64,000 nucleotides of DNA from Desulforapulum autotrophicum (GTDB taxonomy: Bacteria > Desulfobacterota > Desulfobacteria > Desulfobacterales > Desulfolunaceae), in assembly GCA_020723285.1 (NCBI GenBank), contig DYJE01000003.1, positions 85,924-149,923 on the forward strand, written 5' to 3'. Positions 34,412-42,909 of this stretch are shown here, one piece after another. Position 1 is the first letter of the stretch. Every line of letters starts with the position of its first letter. The position numbers were made by a program, and so were the translations under genes. The notes under the pieces were generated by a model. The model ran no database searches. It was not told the DNA's origin and saw only the letters and a program-made list of their open reading frames with translations.

Positions 34412-37213
34412 TCATGAACGGAGCGAGCCGATGAAACAGCCTGAAAGGTTGTCAAGGCCGGATCCTCCTTCGAAGCTGTTCTTCCCTTCATCGTTGCTTT
34501 TCACGGTGATGGCTTTTTGTTTCAGCACAGTGAAAGGCGAATTGTCGTCAAGCAGCACCACAAGTTTCACATTGTATGTTCCCTGGGAATTGTAGGTGAA
34601 CGTGACCGGATCGTCGGCACTGTAAAGGGAAAGAATGCTTCCGTCGTCCACCGATCCGGGTTCGTAATAACTCACATAGTTGAAATACCACATCCATTTG
34701 ACGATTCTGTTCTTGATTTCATCTCCGGCCGTTTCATTGAAAACGGCCGTGACGTTTTTGACTCCCGAAGAAGGGGATACGGTAAAATCCAGGGGATTTT
34801 CATCAAAGACAGTGATATCCGTTTCAGCCATTTCTGTTCCCCCTTTCACACCGTTGAAAAACCGTCCCGAATCGGAACCGGTTGTTTTGTTCGAGTACCA
34901 GGGATCGTCGTATTTGGATGGGTTTGCGCCGATGATGCGCGGATGGGTTAAAAGCATGTTTACGACGGTCTGCTGTGTCGTGGTTCCGGAGTCCACAGTC
35001 ACTGTGATGTTTTTTCCGAGCCATGAGATGGAGGGGGTGCACCCGTCGCCGCCGTCCAGGATTGTGACGTAACCCCCGTTCATCTCTGTTCCCGGTGTTG
35101 TGGCGATAGCGATGGCCTGGTTGTAGGTGAGGGCTTCAGGACCGTCGCTCTGTCTGACAAGAATCTCGGCCACAGCAGGGACATCGGGGCGGTGAAGGGT
35201 GAGGCGTGCCTTAAAGCTGCCCGGAGTTTCGTAGGTGTGTTCCGCCATGTAGTAGTTTTCAAGGGTTGTGTCGGTGTTCACGTATACATTTCCGTTTTCA
35301 AGTCCCCCTGAGAATGTGGCGATGTTGCTTACTGTTTCGTTTCCCCGGGTCCAGGGGCTGGTGGGGGTGTCGGCCACGGCGGTGTCAATTTTGTCATGGG
35401 TGACCAGGATGTTGGCGATTTCCTGCTGGGTGGTGATGCCGGAATCGATATGGACATAGATGGTGTAGTTCTGGCCTCCGGTGAATTTGACCGATGACGA
35501 TGAAGGATTCAGGGATGCCCAGGTGGCTTCCGCCTCGTCAGGAACAGCGGACAGAACCACGTCGGACAGGGTCAGGATCAGGTCGGCCATGTCCCCCAGC
35601 GTGGTGGTTTCGTTGATTTTCAGATAAATGCCATACTGATAGCGGTAAATGGAGGCAGGTCCATTGAAGTCACTTTTTATGACGTGTATGGAGTAGGCGT
35701 TGGCTTTGTAACCCGGTTTGGCCGTGATGTGGATCAGCTGACCGAGATCCGCCTGCGCTGAAACAGGCTCAACGGTTTTCAATGAAGTGCCTGTGTTTCC
35801 GCTTGTCTCATCGACGACCACGATTCTTGCACCGTTCATCGACGTATCCGTTACGGACGTGACGAGTATTTTGTAGTCCAGGTCCGCCGTGGGGGCTTTG
35901 GCGGGCAGATCCCCTTCACCGAAATTCCATTCCCAGCGGTCGACTTCTCCCGACGAAAGATCCGAGAATTCCACACGCTGAGGAGCGACGCTGAATTTGG
36001 GGTAGGCCCCGATGCTGCTTGTTTTGACAATTCCGTTGAAACGGTAGATTTTCCCGTCTTCACCACTGGCATAGGCGTTGTCGAAAACAGTTCCCCAGAC
36101 ACTGTTCAGGCTTGTGGTGGTGTCACTCATCATCTGCTTCCAGATGTCCCCGTCGTTTCCATCGTAATAAAGCGTAACACCGGTGTTTCCCACGCTGTGG
36201 ACATTTTCAGAGGACTCACCCCATATGCCCCAAAGAGCCGATATGTAACCGGTTCGGAGTTCAGGAACGGACATGGCGATCCAGGCGTTTTCCTTTTTCT
36301 CGTTGTAGCGGTAGATCACCCCGGCGTAACTGGAGCTGTTAAATCCCACGGCGAAAAGGTCTTTGTTGTTCGAGTCATCCGATGTGCCCCACATTCTGAA
36401 AAAATTCAGGGCCAGGGATTCGGTGGGCATGATTTCCCAGGAGCCTCCGGACAAGTCTTTGTGCAGGATGAGTCCTTTGAGGCCTACGGCGTAGAGGTGT
36501 CCGCCGACGCCGGTCATGGCGTTGATCATGGGCATGGGGTTTTTTAGGGCGTCGGTGTAGTTAGCGTTCAGCAGATCGTCCAGATCCAGTTCGCCGGTCC
36601 ATTCCCCGGTGAGGGCGTTGACATGGATGATGACGCCTCCGGTGATGCTGTCTTCGCCCTCCTCTTCACCGCCTGTGAACCGTCCTCCTCCAAAATACAT
36701 GTCCGAAGGAGATGTTCCCCAGATTCCCGCGAGCCAGTTGTGGGCATAGCTGCCCTGGTCCGCGATCAGGATCCGGGACCAGATAGAACCGTTGTAATAT
36801 AAAATGAAGGGAGAACCCTTTGTGAGGTAATCGTCAACGGCCCTGTTCAGAATGGAACCCACGATGAAGACACTGGTGGACGATGTCCCGAAGACCCCGT
36901 AGGGAATGATGTAGACATCGGGATCAGTGTCGTTTTCATCCGCCGTGGATGTGTCCGCCATTTCAGGAAACTGAGGAAGTTTGAACAGGTCTGAACTGAT
37001 ATCGCTCCATTGGGATTCGTTCTTGTGAAAGACTTTGCCTGTGAAACTGATGGCATAGATGTCGTTGTCGGACGATCCCCAGATGGCGTCAAGGGACAGC
37101 TTGTTGTTGTTGATCCTGATCGCCGTCCACTCGGCGCGTGCAGAGCCGGTTCCGTCGATTATGGCAAGGCAGAGGCTGACGATAAAACAGAAATAGCACC
37201 TGACTGAATTCAT
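34412..37213 (-). CDS. Large secreted PKD-domain protein with propeller-like N-terminal half
   Basis: This is a 933-residue protein. A signal peptide (residues 1-28, ending GSARA) follows ATG 37213, which has AAGGA upstream. Residues ~30-400 carry repeated WGSSDNDIYAIS, WGTSPSDMYFGG and WGTVFDNAYASG units, like beta-propeller blades. Two PKD-like domains follow (VDRWEWNFGEGD near 430; VKWMWYFNYVSYYEPGS near 850). Between them lie related modules built on SGxTTQQxxxNxLxTHxxI. No anchor or sorting signal is seen at the C terminus. It is probably extracellular or periplasmic and adhesive or polymer-binding; this is inference. It converges on the receiver-kinase gene. Confidence 0.8.
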   Translation of the reverse strand: MNSVRCYFCFIVSLCLAIIDGTGSARAEWTAIRINNNKLSLDAIWGSSDNDIYAISFTGKVFHKNESQWSDISSDLFKLPQFPEMADTSTADENDTDPDVYIIPYGVFGTSSTSVFIVGSILNRAVDDYLTKGSPFILYYNGSIWSRILIADQGSYAHNWLAGIWGTSPSDMYFGGGRFTGGEEEGEDSITGGVIIHVNALTGEWTGELDLDDLLNANYTDALKNPMPMINAMTGVGGHLYAVGLKGLILHKDLSGGSWEIMPTESLALNFFRMWGTSDDSNNKDLFAVGFNSSSYAGVIYRYNEKKENAWIAMSVPELRTGYISALWGIWGESSENVHSVGNTGVTLYYDGNDGDIWKQMMSDTTTSLNSVWGTVFDNAYASGEDGKIYRFNGIVKTSSIGAYPKFSVAPQRVEFSDLSSGEVDRWEWNFGEGDLPAKAPTADLDYKILVTSVTDTSMNGARIVVVDETSGNTGTSLKTVEPVSAQADLGQLIHITAKPGYKANAYSIHVIKSDFNGPASIYRYQYGIYLKINETTTLGDMADLILTLSDVVLSAVPDEAEATWASLNPSSSSVKFTGGQNYTIYVHIDSGITTQQEIANILVTHDKIDTAVADTPTSPWTRGNETVSNIATFSGGLENGNVYVNTDTTLENYYMAEHTYETPGSFKARLTLHRPDVPAVAEILVRQSDGPEALTYNQAIAIATTPGTEMNGGYVTILDGGDGCTPSISWLGKNITVTVDSGTTTQQTVVNMLLTHPRIIGANPSKYDDPWYSNKTTGSDSGRFFNGVKGGTEMAETDITVFDENPLDFTVSPSSGVKNVTAVFNETAGDEIKNRIVKWMWYFNYVSYYEPGSVDDGSILSLYSADDPVTFTYNSQGTYNVKLVVLLDDNSPFTVLKQKAITVKSNDEGKNSFEGGSGLDNLSGCFIGSLRS

Positions 37214-37480
37214 GTATCCTTCCTTTTTGACAGTAATGCATACCAAATAACCATGATCAGGGTGGAAAGACAATGAAAAAATACAGATGGTCAATTTTAC
37301 AAGGGTTTCAAAGGGTCATGACGCGATGGGGCGTTTTTTTAGGAGTGAAACCGGAACCCGGCATGAGCGGGGAAGAGGCTGGTTTTTTTTCTCATCCGGT
37401 TGATGCAAAACACCGTTTACACCTTTGTCTTGACTTTGCCTGAGTGACACACTACTATCGCCAGAATTTGAAAAATAAGC

Positions 37481-37655
37481 GTTCAGGTGATCAGCCGAAA
37501 AGCTGAAAAGGGAACCCTGTGAAAGTCAGGGACGGGCCCGCCGCTGTAACCTCTCTTTATAATAAGGAACTCTTCCGGCACTGAGAGCCACTGATCCTGT
37601 GAATGGATTGGGAAGGCCGCCGGGGGAGGGGGGAAGTCAGAAGACCTGTCTGAAC
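37481..37655 (+). ncRNA. Adenosylcobalamin riboswitch
   Basis: Closing stem P1 is GTTCAG (37481-37486) with CTGAAC (37650-37655). Inside are the family's conserved blocks: the GTCAGGGACGGGCCCGCCGCTGTAACC region (~37525-37550, key part CCGCTGTAACC), GCCACTG (37587-37593), GGGAAGGC (37610-37617) and GGAAGTCAGAAGACC (37632-37646). These match the cobalamin (RF00174-type) element. A terminator follows at 37719 and then btuC, so B12 probably turns off transport and synthesis by premature termination. The stretch 37214-37480 before it holds no gene. Confidence 0.95.
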
Positions 37656-37718
37656 GTCCGGCTCCATCCTCGTGGAAAGGGGAGGGAATGCCCATCAGCC
37701 TGGATTGAAAACGGAAAT

Positions 37719-37756
37719 CCCGCACACGGCCTATAAAGCCTGCGCGGGTTTTTTTT
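37719..37756 (+). terminator. Riboswitch-controlled terminator before btuC
   Basis: CCCGC (37719-37723) pairs with GCGGG (37744-37748), extended by GGC/GCC inside with small bulges, and a run of eight T (37749-37756) follows. It lies between the B12 riboswitch and btuC and is the likely expression platform. Confidence 0.85.
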
Positions 37757-37783
37757 ATGCCCCATTGAAACGGATTTTTATCG

Positions 37784-38839
37784 ATGGACAAAGCAAGGGG
37801 AAACACGTCATCTGGAAGCAGACTGATATTCGGGCTGACGCTCGCCGGTTTTTTCTGCCTTCTTATCGTCCTTGTGCTTATCTCCGCCGGTCTGGGTTAC
37901 ATAAGGATTCCCATGACGGACGTGGCCCGGGCCATCTGGGGTGCGTTTGCGTCCGGCCCCCTTGTCAGCGAGGAGGTGAGGGCCGTGGTGGTGGATGTGA
38001 GGCTTCCGCGCATTGCCGCGTCGGTTATGGTGGGTTCGGGTCTTGCCGTTGCCGGGGCTGTGTTCCAGGGCATCCTCTTGAACCCGCTTTCAGATCCTTA
38101 TACCCTGGGTATTTCTGCCGGGGCGGCGTTCGGGGCGGCAGTGGCCATTGTTTTCAATACTGCGCTGGCGTCGGTTTCCATTCCCCTTGCCGCTTTCGCA
38201 GGGGCCTTGTTCACCCTGTTCATCGTGATTTTTCTTGCCGGATCGGGCCGTGAGGGGCGTGGCGGCTTGAGTTCAGGCAATCTGATCCTTTCGGGCATCA
38301 TGGTGTCGGCCATCCTTGCCGCCGGTATCAGTTTTCTCAAGTATCTGGCCGATGAACAGGTGTCGGTGATCGTGTTCTGGCTCATGGGGAGTTTTACGTC
38401 GGCGACCTGGACCCATGCGGTGGTTCTTCTTGCCGTCATCGTTCCCTGCTCCGGCGTGGCGCTCTTTTTTTCAAGGGACCTGAACATCATGACGTTCGGT
38501 GAACGGACCGCCGAAACGCTGGGGGTGGATACGGCGAAGATCACCCTTATACTTCTCGCCTCAGCCTCGCTCACCACGGCGGTGTGCGTTTCCGTTTCCG
38601 GCATCATCGGTTTTGTGGGCCTTCTTGTGCCTCACATGGCGCGACTGATGGCAGGGCCTGACAACCGGAAACTCATGCCCTTGTCCCTTGTGCTTGGCGG
38701 GGTACTTCTCCTTTCGGCGGACACGGTGACCCGGGCCGTTCTGCCTTCGGAAATTCCCATCGGCGTTCTGACGGCCCTGATCGGAGGCCCGGTGTTCTGT
38801 TTTCTGTTCAAACGCAGCCACATGGCAGGGGGGCGGTAG
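37784..38839 (+). CDS. btuC: Cobalamin ABC transporter permease BtuC-like
   Basis: This is a 351-residue FecCD/BtuC permease with about ten transmembrane helices. The family motif RLPRIAASVMVGSGLAVAGAVFQGILLNPLSDPYTLGISAGAAFG starts near residue 73 (key part GAVFQGILLNPLSDP). The SVSGIIGFVGLLVPHMARLM loop near residue 268 contacts the ATPase. A B12-riboswitch upstream, with an ATPase and a binding protein downstream, makes corrinoid uptake much more likely than siderophore uptake. The ATPase gene starts two bases after its stop. Confidence 0.92.
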   Translation: MDKARGNTSSGSRLIFGLTLAGFFCLLIVLVLISAGLGYIRIPMTDVARAIWGAFASGPLVSEEVRAVVVDVRLPRIAASVMVGSGLAVAGAVFQGILLNPLSDPYTLGISAGAAFGAAVAIVFNTALASVSIPLAAFAGALFTLFIVIFLAGSGREGRGGLSSGNLILSGIMVSAILAAGISFLKYLADEQVSVIVFWLMGSFTSATWTHAVVLLAVIVPCSGVALFFSRDLNIMTFGERTAETLGVDTAKITLILLASASLTTAVCVSVSGIIGFVGLLVPHMARLMAGPDNRKLMPLSLVLGGVLLLSADTVTRAVLPSEIPIGVLTALIGGPVFCFLFKRSHMAGGR

Positions 38840-38840
38840 C

Positions 38841-39647
38841 ATGGCGTATACCGTGGAGCGTCTTTTTTTTTCCTATGGAAACGCCCCGGTGGTGACCGAT
38901 CTCACCCTCGCCCTTGAACCCGGTCTTTTCTATGGGCTTCTCGGACCTAACGGCTGCGGAAAGACCACCCTGCTGGATCTTCTGGTCCGTTACAGGCGGC
39001 CGGAACAGGGCCGGATCGCACTCTATGGGAAACCCTTGGACCGCTATTCCGGCAGGGAGCTTTCCCGGACCGTGGCCCTGGTGGCTCAGAATCCGGTGAC
39101 CCATTTCCCCTACACGGTGAAGGATCTGGTGATGATGGGACGCCATCCCTACATCGGGCGGTTTTCAACCCCGACGGCCCATGACCTGAAAACCGTGGAC
39201 GAAGCCATGGATCTTGCCGATGTGAGGGATTTCGCCCATGCCCCCGTCACGGAACTGAGCGGCGGCGAGCGCCAGCGGGTGATGTTTGCCCGGGCCCTTG
39301 CCCAGGACACGCCGGTACTTCTTCTGGACGAGGCCACGTCCAGCCTGGATATCCGCCACAGCCTGGCCCTGTTGGACAGTGTGCGGACCGGGGTGAACGA
39401 ACGTGGAAAAACCGTGATTTCCGTGTTCCACGACATCAATCTCGCGGCCCTGTTCTGCGACCGGCTCCTTCTGATGAGTGAGGGACGGCTCCACAGCCAG
39501 GGGACCGTGGACGATGTGCTGAACGCCGAAGCCATCCGTGAGGTATACAGGGTGGAGGCCCGGGTTCAGGATGAACCGTTTTCGGGGGCGAGGCAGGTGT
39601 TTTTCAGAACAGGCCGGACGGATATGAACAGGGGGCTTCTGTTGTGA
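38841..39647 (+). CDS. btuD: Cobalamin ABC transporter ATPase BtuD-like
   Basis: This is a 268-residue ABC ATPase. Walker A is GPNGCGKTT (~35-43), the signature is LSGGERQRV (~136-144), Walker B is VLLLDEATSSLD (~156-167) and the switch histidine is in VFHDINLAA (~190). It is of the FecE/BtuD group that serves BtuC-type permeases. It lies between the permease and the C_GCAxxG_C_C gene and overlaps the latter's GTG start by four bases. Confidence 0.92.
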   Translation: MAYTVERLFFSYGNAPVVTDLTLALEPGLFYGLLGPNGCGKTTLLDLLVRYRRPEQGRIALYGKPLDRYSGRELSRTVALVAQNPVTHFPYTVKDLVMMGRHPYIGRFSTPTAHDLKTVDEAMDLADVRDFAHAPVTELSGGERQRVMFARALAQDTPVLLLDEATSSLDIRHSLALLDSVRTGVNERGKTVISVFHDINLAALFCDRLLLMSEGRLHSQGTVDDVLNAEAIREVYRVEARVQDEPFSGARQVFFRTGRTDMNRGLLL

Positions 39648-40108
39648 CGAATGCAATGAGCCGTATCGAAAAAGCTTCTCAAATGTTTGTGAACGGATGC
39701 GCATGTTCGCAAGCTGTCCTTTCAGCTTACGGTCTTAAGCTCGGATTGCCTCGGGATCTGGCGATGAAGATTGCCGCAGGATTTGCCGGGGGGATGAGAC
39801 TGGGGGAAACATGTGGGGCGGTAACGGGTGCCATCATGGGACTGGGACTTCGTTATTCGTCCGATCATTGCGAAGAATTGGGAGGGAGAACGGACGTTTA
39901 CTCCCGTGTGGTGGAATTCTCGGAACGATTTAAAAAAATGAATGGGTCTTTAATCTGCCGTGAGCTTCTGGGGTGCGATATCAGCACTCAGGAGGGAATG
40001 AAAGAAGCTCAGGACCGACAGTTATTCAAAACCATATGTGTAAAAATGGTTGAAGATGCGGTAAAAATTTTAGAGGCGCTTGAATCGGAAAGCCAATCCG
40101 CCGTTTAA
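39644..40108 (+). CDS. C_GCAxxG_C_C family protein (putative redox protein)
   Basis: This is a 154-residue helical protein of the C_GCAxxG_C_C family. The cysteines appear as NGCACSQAV (~18), ETCGAVTGAIMGLGL (~50), HCEELGG (~75), ICRELLGC (~102) and a last TIC (~127). In the family these cysteines are thought to bind an iron-sulfur or other metal cluster; the function is not settled. GTG 39644 overlaps the btuD stop, and ATG 39656 is possible. Its place inside a B12-uptake operon between btuD and btuF suggests a role in corrinoid or cobalt handling, such as reduction of the imported corrinoid. Confidence 0.85.
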   Translation: MTNAMSRIEKASQMFVNGCACSQAVLSAYGLKLGLPRDLAMKIAAGFAGGMRLGETCGAVTGAIMGLGLRYSSDHCEELGGRTDVYSRVVEFSERFKKMNGSLICRELLGCDISTQEGMKEAQDRQLFKTICVKMVEDAVKILEALESESQSAV

Positions 40109-40194
40109 GGGGAAAGGCGAAAGGGCGGGGTGTTTCCGTCCCCTTTTATAGTGGTTGTCAGATGAATATTCGGAAATGGAGTTATCCTTTATTC

Positions 40195-40235
40195 GATGTT
40201 GGACGTTGGGCGTTGGATGTTCGATGTTCATTCAT
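40195..40235. repeat. TTCGATGTT/GTTGGACGTT intergenic repeat
   Basis: The stretch is built from nonamer-like units such as TTCGATGTT, GGACGTTGG and GGATGTTCGATGTTC. The same units recur at 44497-44531, 44607-44628, 51190-51210 and 51445-51470, always between genes of the B12 operon. The function is unknown; the arrangement looks like a degenerate tandem of a 9-10 bp unit. Confidence 0.7.
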
Positions 40236-40289
40236 TCGCGCAATCGGAACAGATTGATGACAAACACTTTAACGTGAAGGAATGTTTGC

Positions 40290-41189
40290 ATGCGTGTGTT
40301 TATTGCATTGATTGTCTTGATGATCCAGGGTTTTCCGGCTCTGGCCGCCGAAACGGTCTCCGACGCCAAAGGCCGGAGTCTTTCCGTCGCCCGGCCCTAC
40401 ACCCGGATCATCAGCCTTTACAGCGCGCACACGGAAAATCTGGTGGCACTGGGGGCCTGTCCGCAGATCATCGGGGCAAGCCGGGACGAGGATAACGATC
40501 AGGACAGGTCCTGCGCCAGACCGGTTTTTTCAACCCACGACGGCCCGGAAAAATACATTGCGGTTAAACCCGACCTGGTGCTGATCCGCCCCATGATTGA
40601 CCGGGCCTATCCGGGCCTGATCGCCCGACTGGAACAGCGCGGCATCCGGGTGATGTCCTTCCAGCCCGGCGATGTGAACGAGATGTATGGCTACTGGGTG
40701 AACCTGGGGATTCTCGTGGGGAAAAAGGAAAAGGCCATGGCCATGGTGAGGGATTTCAAAAAAGACCTTGAAAAGGTGAAAGCCCGGACAAAAAACCTGA
40801 AACAGAAGAAACGGGTGTACTTTGAAGCCATGCACCGCCAGATGAAAACCTTTGCCAAAGAGTCCATGGCCATCTTCTGCCTTGAGGCGGCGGGCGGCGT
40901 CAACGTGGCCGCCGATGCGGTCAGTTCCCGGGGGACCAACATCGGAATTTACGGCAAGGAAAAGATCCTGTCCAAAGCCGGTGAGATCGACGTGTTCCTG
41001 GTCCAGAACGGCCGGATGAACGACGCTGATGTGGATGACATCCGGAACGAACCGGGTTTCCGGATCATCAAGGCGGTGAAAGAAGGCCGGATTTATCGGG
41101 TGGATGAAAACCTGGTGTCCCGGCCCACGCCCCGGCTGATAGAGGGTATGACGATGATCGGCAAGGCCCTGTACCCGGAACTGTTTTAG
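40290..41189 (+). CDS. btuF: Periplasmic cobalamin-binding protein BtuF-like
   Basis: This is a 299-residue type III solute-binding protein with a signal peptide (1-20, ending ALAA). It has the two-lobe pattern joined by a long helix (~145-175, KKEKAMAMVRDFKKDLEKVKARTK), with RIISLYSAHTENLVALGA (~40) and KPDLVLIRP (~88) in the first lobe. There is no lipobox cysteine, so it is soluble in the periplasm. It completes a BtuCDF-type importer with 37784-39647. The ligand is assigned from context: B12 riboswitch upstream and corrin synthesis genes downstream. Confidence 0.88.
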   Translation: MRVFIALIVLMIQGFPALAAETVSDAKGRSLSVARPYTRIISLYSAHTENLVALGACPQIIGASRDEDNDQDRSCARPVFSTHDGPEKYIAVKPDLVLIRPMIDRAYPGLIARLEQRGIRVMSFQPGDVNEMYGYWVNLGILVGKKEKAMAMVRDFKKDLEKVKARTKNLKQKKRVYFEAMHRQMKTFAKESMAIFCLEAAGGVNVAADAVSSRGTNIGIYGKEKILSKAGEIDVFLVQNGRMNDADVDDIRNEPGFRIIKAVKEGRIYRVDENLVSRPTPRLIEGMTMIGKALYPELF

Positions 41190-41208
41190 TTTGACCGCTT
41201 AAAGGAGA

Positions 41209-41512
41209 GCCTCCGGCGGCCCTGCTGGGCAATTTTGTTGGTTCTGTCATGTTTGTTTCTGATGGGCACGCTGACGCTTTACCATCCTACATGATTCCGG
41301 TCGGTTGCCCGTAGGATGGGCAAAGGCAAAGCCGTGCCCATCTCTTTAGCCAACAGCATTGGCCATGCTGGGGGCCAAACCCCTCTTTGCTGGGGCATGC
41401 TTTTTGAAAAATTTGACAAACAGGTATGTTAAACATCTGATTTTTGTCATTCTGAAAACCCATTTGTCCGGATTTTTAAAATCCGGTCCCCCGGAAGGGC
41501 CGCCGGAGGCAA
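41209..41512. repeat. MITE-like element interrupted by a nested insertion
   Basis: The left end GCCTCCGGCGGCCCTGC (41209-41225) and the right part (41369-41512, ending GGGCCGCCGGAGGCAA) match the intact 145-bp element at 43531. Between them 136-143 bp are inserted, bounded on both sides by TGCTGGG (41223-41229 and 41366-41372), which looks like a 7-bp target duplication. The right end provides AAGGA, eight bases before the cbiA start. Confidence 0.8.
41262..41342. repeat. Palindromic REP-like pair inside the nested insertion
   Basis: GATGGGCACG and TACCATCCTAC (41262-41291) face GTAGGATGGGCAAA and GCCGTGCCCATC (41311-41342), so the segment is a long imperfect inverted repeat. A related GTAG-GGGC/GCCC-CTAC hairpin lies at 51355-51382. 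Confidence 0.75.
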
Positions 41513-41523
41513 GGATAACACAC

Positions 41524-42909
41524 ATGATCAAAGCCCTGGTCGTTGCCGGAACCAACAGCGGATGCGGAAAAACCACGGTGAGCCTTGGGCTTATGGCCCT
41601 GTTCCGGAGAAAGGGCTGGATCGTGGCTCCGTTCAAGGTGGGGCCCGACTACATCGATCCCGGTCACCACAACCGGGCCTCCGGCAGGGCCAGCCGGAAT
41701 CTGGACGGCTGGATGCTGGACAAGGATTACAACAGGGTCTGCTTTGAAAACGGGGTTTCAGGCTGTGATGTGGCGGTGGTGGAAGGGGTGATGGGCCTTT
41801 TCGACGGGTTTGACGGACGGAGCGAAAGCGGCTCCACCGCCCAGATGGCCAAATGGCTGGATCTTCCCGTGGTCCTGGTGGTGAACGCCAAAAGCATGGC
41901 ACGGAGTGCGGCGGCCCTGGTCAAGGGCTTTGAGCAATTCGATCCGGACCTGCGGTTCGCCGGGGTGATCTTCAACAACGTGGGCAGCGAACGCCATCTG
42001 TCGTATTTAACGGAAGCCCTGGAAGACCACGTGGGCATGCCCTGTCTTGGCGGCATTCCAAGAACCGAAGGTCTTGCTATGCCTGAACGCCACCTGGGCC
42101 TGGTCACCGACGACGAGCACGGCCTGACCCCGGAACGCCTGGACGTTCTGGCCGATGTGATGGAGCGTCACATCGACCTTCATCGGTTATTTGATGCCAG
42201 CGGGCCGGGCGTGGTTCCTTCAAAACACCGGACGAGCCGTGACACTATAGGGAGTGTCCGCATCGGCGTGGCCCGGGACCAGGCCTTTTGTTTCTACTAC
42301 CCGGACAACCTGGATCTGCTCGAGGGAAGCGGGGCCGAGCTGGTGTTTTTCTCACCCCTTTCAGACACGGAGTTGCCGGATAACCTGGACGGCATCTACC
42401 TGGGCGGGGGATATCCCGAACTTTTCGCGGAAAGGCTGTCCGAAAACAGACCGCTTCTTGCAGGAATCAAGGCGGCCTCGGAACGGGGTATGCCCATTTA
42501 CGGGGAATGCGGCGGATTCATGGCGCTGTGCCGGGACATTGTGGATTTCGACGGCAACGTCTGGCCCATGACCGGATGTTTTCCGTTTACGGCCCGGATG
42601 CTTCCAAAACTCCGGAGCCTGGGCTACAGGGAAGTGACGTTTAAAGAAGACACAGTGATCGGCAAAAAAGGCCGGGTCACGAGGGGGCATGAATTCCATT
42701 ATTCCGCCATCGACGAAAACCCGGACGTCCACACCGCATACCGCGTGACCCCGAGGAACGGCGAATCCTCCGTACCCGAGGGCTATACGGTGAACCGGAC
42801 CCTGGGCAGTTATATCCATCTTCATTTCGGAAGCAGGCCGGAGACAGCGTCGGATTTTGTTTCGGCCTGCCTGGAATTTCAAAAGGAAAGGACATGTCAT
42901 GAAGCCTGA
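41524..42909 (+). CDS. cbiA: Cobyrinic acid a,c-diamide synthase CbiA
   Basis: This is a 461-residue glutamine-dependent amidotransferase that amidates the a and c side chains of cobyrinic acid using ATP. The N-terminal synthetase domain has the P-loop GTNSGCGKTT (~9-18) and PFKVGPDYIDPGHH (~35-48). The C-terminal class I glutaminase domain has the nucleophile cysteine in IYGECGGFMALC (~322-333) and a late HEFHYS histidine (~395). ATG 41524 is preceded by AAGGA, which belongs to the end of a repeat element. It overlaps cbiC by 11 bases. Confidence 0.93.
   Translation: MIKALVVAGTNSGCGKTTVSLGLMALFRRKGWIVAPFKVGPDYIDPGHHNRASGRASRNLDGWMLDKDYNRVCFENGVSGCDVAVVEGVMGLFDGFDGRSESGSTAQMAKWLDLPVVLVVNAKSMARSAAALVKGFEQFDPDLRFAGVIFNNVGSERHLSYLTEALEDHVGMPCLGGIPRTEGLAMPERHLGLVTDDEHGLTPERLDVLADVMERHIDLHRLFDASGPGVVPSKHRTSRDTIGSVRIGVARDQAFCFYYPDNLDLLEGSGAELVFFSPLSDTELPDNLDGIYLGGGYPELFAERLSENRPLLAGIKAASERGMPIYGECGGFMALCRDIVDFDGNVWPMTGCFPFTARMLPKLRSLGYREVTFKEDTVIGKKGRVTRGHEFHYSAIDENPDVHTAYRVTPRNGESSVPEGYTVNRTLGSYIHLHFGSRPETASDFVSACLEFQKERTCHEA

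Noticed and set aside
41262..41342. A tRNA or small structured RNA
   Set aside because: The stem pattern is a simple inverted repeat without cloverleaf features and related units recur at 51355.
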